DNA from: Planctomycetaceae bacterium
GTDB taxonomy: Bacteria; Planctomycetota; Planctomycetia; Planctomycetales; Planctomycetaceae
Assembly: GCA_028284485.1 (NCBI GenBank)
Contig: JANQRQ010000335.1
Location: 1-39,502 of the forward strand
Length of the DNA: 39,502 bases
Direction of reading: 5' to 3'
The position numbers were made by a program, and so were the translations under genes. Below are positions 36,293-39,502 of this stretch, piece by piece. The notes below the pieces were generated by a model. The model made no database searches. It saw nothing but the letters and a program-made list of their open reading frames with translations, and had not been told where the DNA came from. Every line of letters begins with the position of its first letter. Within the stretch, counting starts at the first letter, position 1.

Positions 36293-36420
36293 ATCTCATC
36301 GGCATTCGAGATCGTGCTAGATCCTCGCATACAAGCGATCCCAATTTGCATCGACGACGGGTGCCGCCGCGCTACGTCAGATGAATGTCGATTAGTCGAC
36401 GTATCTGGTACGATCGAAGC

Positions 36421-37824
36421 ATGCCACTGCATCGACGTCAATTCCTAATTAACGCCTCGGCGTTGGCTGTGCCCTGTCCGTTATTGACATCTGGCGTACC
36501 ACTATTCGCCCAGGGCAAAGCAGATCAGGCTACAAACGGTCCGCTGGCCGTCCATCCTCGAAACAGGCGATATTTTGTCGACCAATCCGGCAACGCCGTT
36601 TGTCTTACAGGTTCGCATTTGGGATGGGAGCTTCAGGACAATGCTTGGGACAAATCCGTCACTTTCGATTTTGATGAGTACCTGAATCGACTTGCACGAC
36701 ACGGACACAACGTAATTCGGCTGTGGATGGTTGAGCACACTCGGACGTCGCGTCCTGAAGTGAAATCGGCCGCATCACCGATGCCATTCCGTCGGACCGG
36801 ACCCGGCCGTGCGCTCGACGGTGAGTTGAAGTTTGATCTCGACCAGTTCGATCCCGATTATTTTGGTCGACTCAAGACGCGTGTCGAATTGGCACGGAGT
36901 CGAGGAATGTACGTCGTGGTCATGTTGTTTCAGGGATGGAGTCTGCGCAGCAACGATCAGTTCCGACCTTGGTTCGGCCACTACTTCAATGCGCGGAATA
37001 ACATCAATGATATCGATGGAGACCCGAATGGTGACGACTCAGGGCATATCGTGCATTCGCTGGAGAATCCAAGCATCACTCGGATTCAAGAATCTTACGT
37101 GCGTCGAGTCGTGGAAGCTGTTGGGCGGTCCGACAATGTTCTATTCGAAGTTGCCAATGAAAGTTTAGGATCGCTCGAATGGCACGAGCACATGGCGAGT
37201 TTCGTGACTTCCTGCATGCGGCACATGGACCGAAATCGTCCCGTCCTGATTAGCGGTTGCCGTCGCGGTCTATCGAACGAAACTTTGTTCGGCAGTTCGC
37301 AGGTATGTCTCGGCGTTTCGCGAGATGCGAATCATCCTTATGCGACAAATCCCCCCGCTGCCGACGGCCGCAGAATTATCATTGCCGACTCCGACCATAT
37401 TGAACCTCGTACCAAGAACCCCGAGTTTGTCTGGAAGAACTTTTTCCGAGGGAATCATCCCTGGGTCCTCGATTGGGGGCTGCTCGATCTGACCGATACA
37501 TCGTGGGAACCGGTCCGAGTCGCCTTGGGCAGGATTCACAAAGTCACAGAACATGTCGACTTGGCTGATTACGAGCCACGCGGCGATTTGGTTTCGACCG
37601 ATTATTGCTTGGCTAGCCGCAAGGGAGATTTGTTTGCGTATCTCCCAAACAGTGGGCAGATTCGTGTCGATTTGACAAAGTATCCAGGGACGTTTTCAGT
37701 CCATTGGATTGCCGCTCAAACAGAACGCGAATCGTCGGGCCCGTCAGTTGACGGTGCCGCCATCCGAAGCTTTCAATCGCCGTTCAACAGTCCGTCGATC
37801 TTGCGTCTTTCCCGAGCCGATTGA
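36421..37824 (+). CDS. Tat-exported GH-A-like glycoside hydrolase (DUF4038-type) with collagen-binding-like C-terminus
   Basis: This is a predicted exported TIM-barrel hydrolase. The N-terminus (HRRQFLINASALAVP) has the twin-arginine motif RRQFL with a hydrophobic stretch, implying export of a folded protein. The barrel starts with RYFVDQSGNAVCLTGSHLGW and the Trp/Arg-rich VIRLWMVEHT. VLFEVANES near residue 260 carries the Asn-Glu pair expected for the acid/base residue of clan GH-A enzymes. The last 85 or so residues (TDYCLASRKGDLFAYLPNSG onward) match the beta domain called putative collagen-binding that often follows DUF4038 barrels. Length is 467 from ATG 36421; an upstream frame start at 36385 would place extra residues ahead of the Tat signal and is unlikely. 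Substrate is unknown; a plant- or algal-type polysaccharide is plausible. The nucleophile Glu could not be placed with confidence. Confidence 0.8.
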   Translation: MPLHRRQFLINASALAVPCPLLTSGVPLFAQGKADQATNGPLAVHPRNRRYFVDQSGNAVCLTGSHLGWELQDNAWDKSVTFDFDEYLNRLARHGHNVIRLWMVEHTRTSRPEVKSAASPMPFRRTGPGRALDGELKFDLDQFDPDYFGRLKTRVELARSRGMYVVVMLFQGWSLRSNDQFRPWFGHYFNARNNINDIDGDPNGDDSGHIVHSLENPSITRIQESYVRRVVEAVGRSDNVLFEVANESLGSLEWHEHMASFVTSCMRHMDRNRPVLISGCRRGLSNETLFGSSQVCLGVSRDANHPYATNPPAADGRRIIIADSDHIEPRTKNPEFVWKNFFRGNHPWVLDWGLLDLTDTSWEPVRVALGRIHKVTEHVDLADYEPRGDLVSTDYCLASRKGDLFAYLPNSGQIRVDLTKYPGTFSVHWIAAQTERESSGPSVDGAAIRSFQSPFNSPSILRLSRAD

Positions 37825-37867
37825 CGAAAAGTCAAGATTCGCAATCTGTCCTAGCTCGTTTCCACCT

Positions 37868-37881
37868 GAGGCTCGAGCCTC
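37868..37881. repeat. Perfect 14-bp palindrome
   Basis: GAGGCTCGAGCCTC is self-complementary with no spacer. It lies 44 bp after the hydrolase stop and 38 bp before the stem-loop terminator. It has no T-tract of its own. It may be an operator or a chance site. Confidence 0.4.
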
Positions 37882-37918
37882 GTCACCCCACCGAGTTGGT
37901 CGCGGAAGAATGAAAAAA

Positions 37919-37958
37919 GCCATCACGGCGACGGAGTAGCGTGATGGCTTAGTTTTCG
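37919..37958. terminator. Bidirectional intrinsic terminator
   Basis: GCCATCACG at 37919-37927 pairs with CGTGATGGC at 37940-37948, a perfect 9-bp stem with a 12-nt loop. On the minus strand it is followed by six Ts (the A-tract at 37913-37918), and on the plus strand by TTAGTTTT. It therefore serves the converging hydrolase gene (+) and the repeat-rich TPR gene (-), with the minus-strand direction stronger. Confidence 0.85.
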
Positions 37959-38098
37959 TATCGGTGGATATCCTCCAGGCAATTGTCCGACCAGAATTAC
38001 AGCGTACTAGGATGTCGTGTGGCCGCGACAATAGGGTTTTGTTCCATGATAGCTGACTCCCATGAGCCAGAAACGCTCATAAGATAAAGTAAACTGCT

Positions 38099-39502
38099 CT
38101 AGCTTTTGGCAAAGTTCAACGGATCGGAACCCTGCGTGTCGCCTAGCATATAAAAGTCGAGATTCTGGCCTTTAAGAATCACTTGTGCCAGCATGGTTCC
38201 CTCGTCGTTCATTTCCAAGGCGAGAATGCCATCGTCATCGACTCCCCAAACGCCAGTCACTTCTTGTGTTTGTCCGTTTTCGGTGTACTTCCATGAGAAC
38301 GTGCTGTCCTCCTTCAAATCCATCTCGAAGGTTCCGTTGCCTCTTTTCGCCGTCCAATCGCCGTTCAATTGCGATTGAGCAATCGGACTATCCGGTTTGG
38401 GCGGTTCCACTTGTTTCGGAGGTTGAGGGAGTTGTGCGTCCGGATCGAGATCGAGCAGCAATTGTCCTGCAAGCTGATCATTCGGATTAATCTCCAGCAC
38501 CTTCTTCAATTGATCAGCGGCCGCATCATCGTGGCCTGCCGTCAGATAATGATAGGCCAGAACGAACCGCGCCGCTGCGTCTCCGGGATTTTCGTTGCGG
38601 AATTTTTCCAGGGCACGGAGTTGTTCCGTGTAAACGCTCACGCTGGGGTACAGCCCGCTTAATGTCGTCCAGTCCCATCCCGGACCGACACTTAAGACCG
38701 CGTACAAAGTTGCCGCTGCGTCCGAATACTTGGCGGTCGCAAACAGCACCAAAGCGCGAAACTCATGGATGACGGTATCATTGGGCAGTTCCTGCAATGC
38801 CGCATCTGTGGAATTCAAGGCGGCATTGTAGTCGCCGTCGTAGAATTCTTGCCGCGCCGTGTCGAAGGCATCGAGTGCAGTTTCAGAGACTTCCGGAGGC
38901 GGCGAAGTATCGTTGGGATCCCCGGCGAGTGTCGTTTCGTCGGGTGTCATGATGATAGGTTGTGAATAATCATACGTGCTGTTGTCGATAACTGTGGTTC
39001 CGCCGGCATATGGGTTGTAATAGCTGTTGTATCCGAAGGCCCAACCGACACGGTTAATGGCCCACGTTGTCAGTCCGAACGCGGTCATCACGGGATAATT
39101 ATCCCACCAGTAGCCCCAGTATCGACCCGGCCTCCAATGGGTATGCCAATGGCCGTTGTGCCAGTGGTGATGATGGAAGTAGTGTCTGTTGTGCCAATTA
39201 TTCCAGTTGTTGTGACGGTCGTTCCAACGATCCTGTCGATTAGAAAGGCGGTCGCCTCGGTTGTCGATACGATCGCCGCGGTTGTTCAGTCGGTCATTGA
39301 TATTGTCGCGACGTTCATCGCGCCCGGGCCTTTCTCCCGTCCCCGGCCGATTTCCAAATCCTGGTCGATCACCAACCCCCGGTCGGTCGCCAACACCGGG
39401 GCGATCCCCGATGCCAGGCCGGTCGCCAATGCCAGGTCGATCTCCAATGCCAGGTCGATCACCGGTGCCCGGTCGCTCACCACCCCCAAGCCCCGGCAAG
39501 GT
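38099..39502 (-). CDS. Repeat-rich His/Arg/Gly protein with TPR region, 5' end outside window
   Basis: The coding frame reaches the right edge, so the N-terminus, and any signal peptide, is missing. The visible part opens with nine hexapeptide units of the type G(D/E/N)RPG(I/V/T/F/R). Four heptads of the NDRLNNR / GDRIDNR / GDRLSNR type follow, then an aromatic and His-dense stretch (HYFHHHHWHNGHWHTHWRPG). Next comes a short hydrophobic segment (VMTAFGLTTWAINRVGWAFG), a Pro/Thr linker, and TPR-like helices (AFDTARQEFYDGDYNAALNS, and FRNENPGDAAARFVLAYHY). The C-terminal 85 residues are a small beta domain (FSWKYTENGQTQEVTGVWGV). Proteins with such repeats and TPRs are frequent in planctomycetes and probably lie outside the cytoplasm. 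The His run suggests metal binding. Function is unknown. Confidence 0.8.
   Translation of the reverse strand, partial: TLPGLGGGERPGTGDRPGIGDRPGIGDRPGIGDRPGVGDRPGVGDRPGFGNRPGTGERPGRDERRDNINDRLNNRGDRIDNRGDRLSNRQDRWNDRHNNWNNWHNRHYFHHHHWHNGHWHTHWRPGRYWGYWWDNYPVMTAFGLTTWAINRVGWAFGYNSYYNPYAGGTTVIDNSTYDYSQPIIMTPDETTLAGDPNDTSPPPEVSETALDAFDTARQEFYDGDYNAALNSTDAALQELPNDTVIHEFRALVLFATAKYSDAAATLYAVLSVGPGWDWTTLSGLYPSVSVYTEQLRALEKFRNENPGDAAARFVLAYHYLTAGHDDAAADQLKKVLEINPNDQLAGQLLLDLDPDAQLPQPPKQVEPPKPDSPIAQSQLNGDWTAKRGNGTFEMDLKEDSTFSWKYTENGQTQEVTGVWGVDDDGILALEMNDEGTMLAQVILKGQNLDFYMLGDTQGSDPLNFAKS
39320..39481 (-). repeat. 18-bp tandem repeat array coding for GDRPGx
   Basis: Nine in-frame 18-bp units encode the hexapeptide series GERPGT, GDRPGI (three), GDRPGV (two), GDRPGF, GNRPGT, GERPGR. 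Central units are the most alike, as expected from unequal crossing over or slippage. The array ends before a separate run of 21-bp units encoding Asp-Arg-Asn heptads. Confidence 0.85.

Noticed and set aside
1..39502. CRISPR arrays, prophage, transposases, toxin-antitoxin or restriction genes
   Set aside because: Looked for on both strands; no spaced direct-repeat array and no such protein families were seen.

Overview
The window looks like a piece of a planctomycete chromosome (phylum Planctomycetota, probably order Planctomycetales; genus not resolved). The case rests on gene content: an ECF sigma factor beside a giant membrane Ser/Thr kinase with WD40, TPR and a C-terminal beta-sandwich region, a sulfatase with an intact formylglycine motif, a BNR sialidase-like protein, a secreted DUF1080 protein, a Tat-exported GH-A-like hydrolase, and an XRPG-repeat/His-rich TPR protein. 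Base composition is moderately GC-rich. GTG and TTG starts are common. I saw no rRNA, tRNA, CRISPR array, integrase or insertion sequence.

Layout. 1-620: no supported gene. 621-8453: polysaccharide (EPS/O-antigen-like) locus with a membrane O-acyltransferase (+), then on the minus strand a bi-domain oxidoreductase, a glutamine-dependent asparagine-synthase-type amidotransferase and a heparinase II/III-family protein. 8831-13125, minus strand: sulfatase, sialidase-like protein and an L-threonine aldolase-like PLP enzyme. 13458-22645, plus strand: ECF sigma factor, a 2134-residue Ser/Thr kinase and a secreted coiled-coil/beta-propeller-like protein. An imperfect 88-bp direct repeat lies on both sides of the sigma/kinase pair. 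22747-23769, minus: secreted SH3-TPR protein.

24146-31004, plus strand: a tightly spaced run of egtB-like ergothioneine sulfoxide synthase, ROK sugar kinase, Ppx/GppA phosphatase, polyphosphate kinase and, after a 193-bp gap, a SixA-type phosphohistidine phosphatase. This is a polyphosphate and phosphoryl-transfer module. recG (minus) converges on it. 33311-34051, minus: secreted DUF1080 protein. 34571-36292, plus: membrane GAF-GGDEF diguanylate cyclase. 36421-37824, plus: Tat-exported glycoside-hydrolase-like protein. 38099 to the right edge, minus: repeat-rich TPR protein cut by the window end. A strong stem-loop with T-tracts on both strands sits between the last two genes.

No gene set here is clearly a new defence or mobile system. 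The points most worth following are the direct repeat around the sigma/kinase module, the kinase architecture (large insert inside the kinase fold, recent internal duplication, DUF1080-like C-terminus), the ROK-Ppx-Ppk1-SixA linkage, and the amidotransferase/oxidoreductase pair in the polysaccharide locus. All assignments come from reading motifs by eye; no database search was run.
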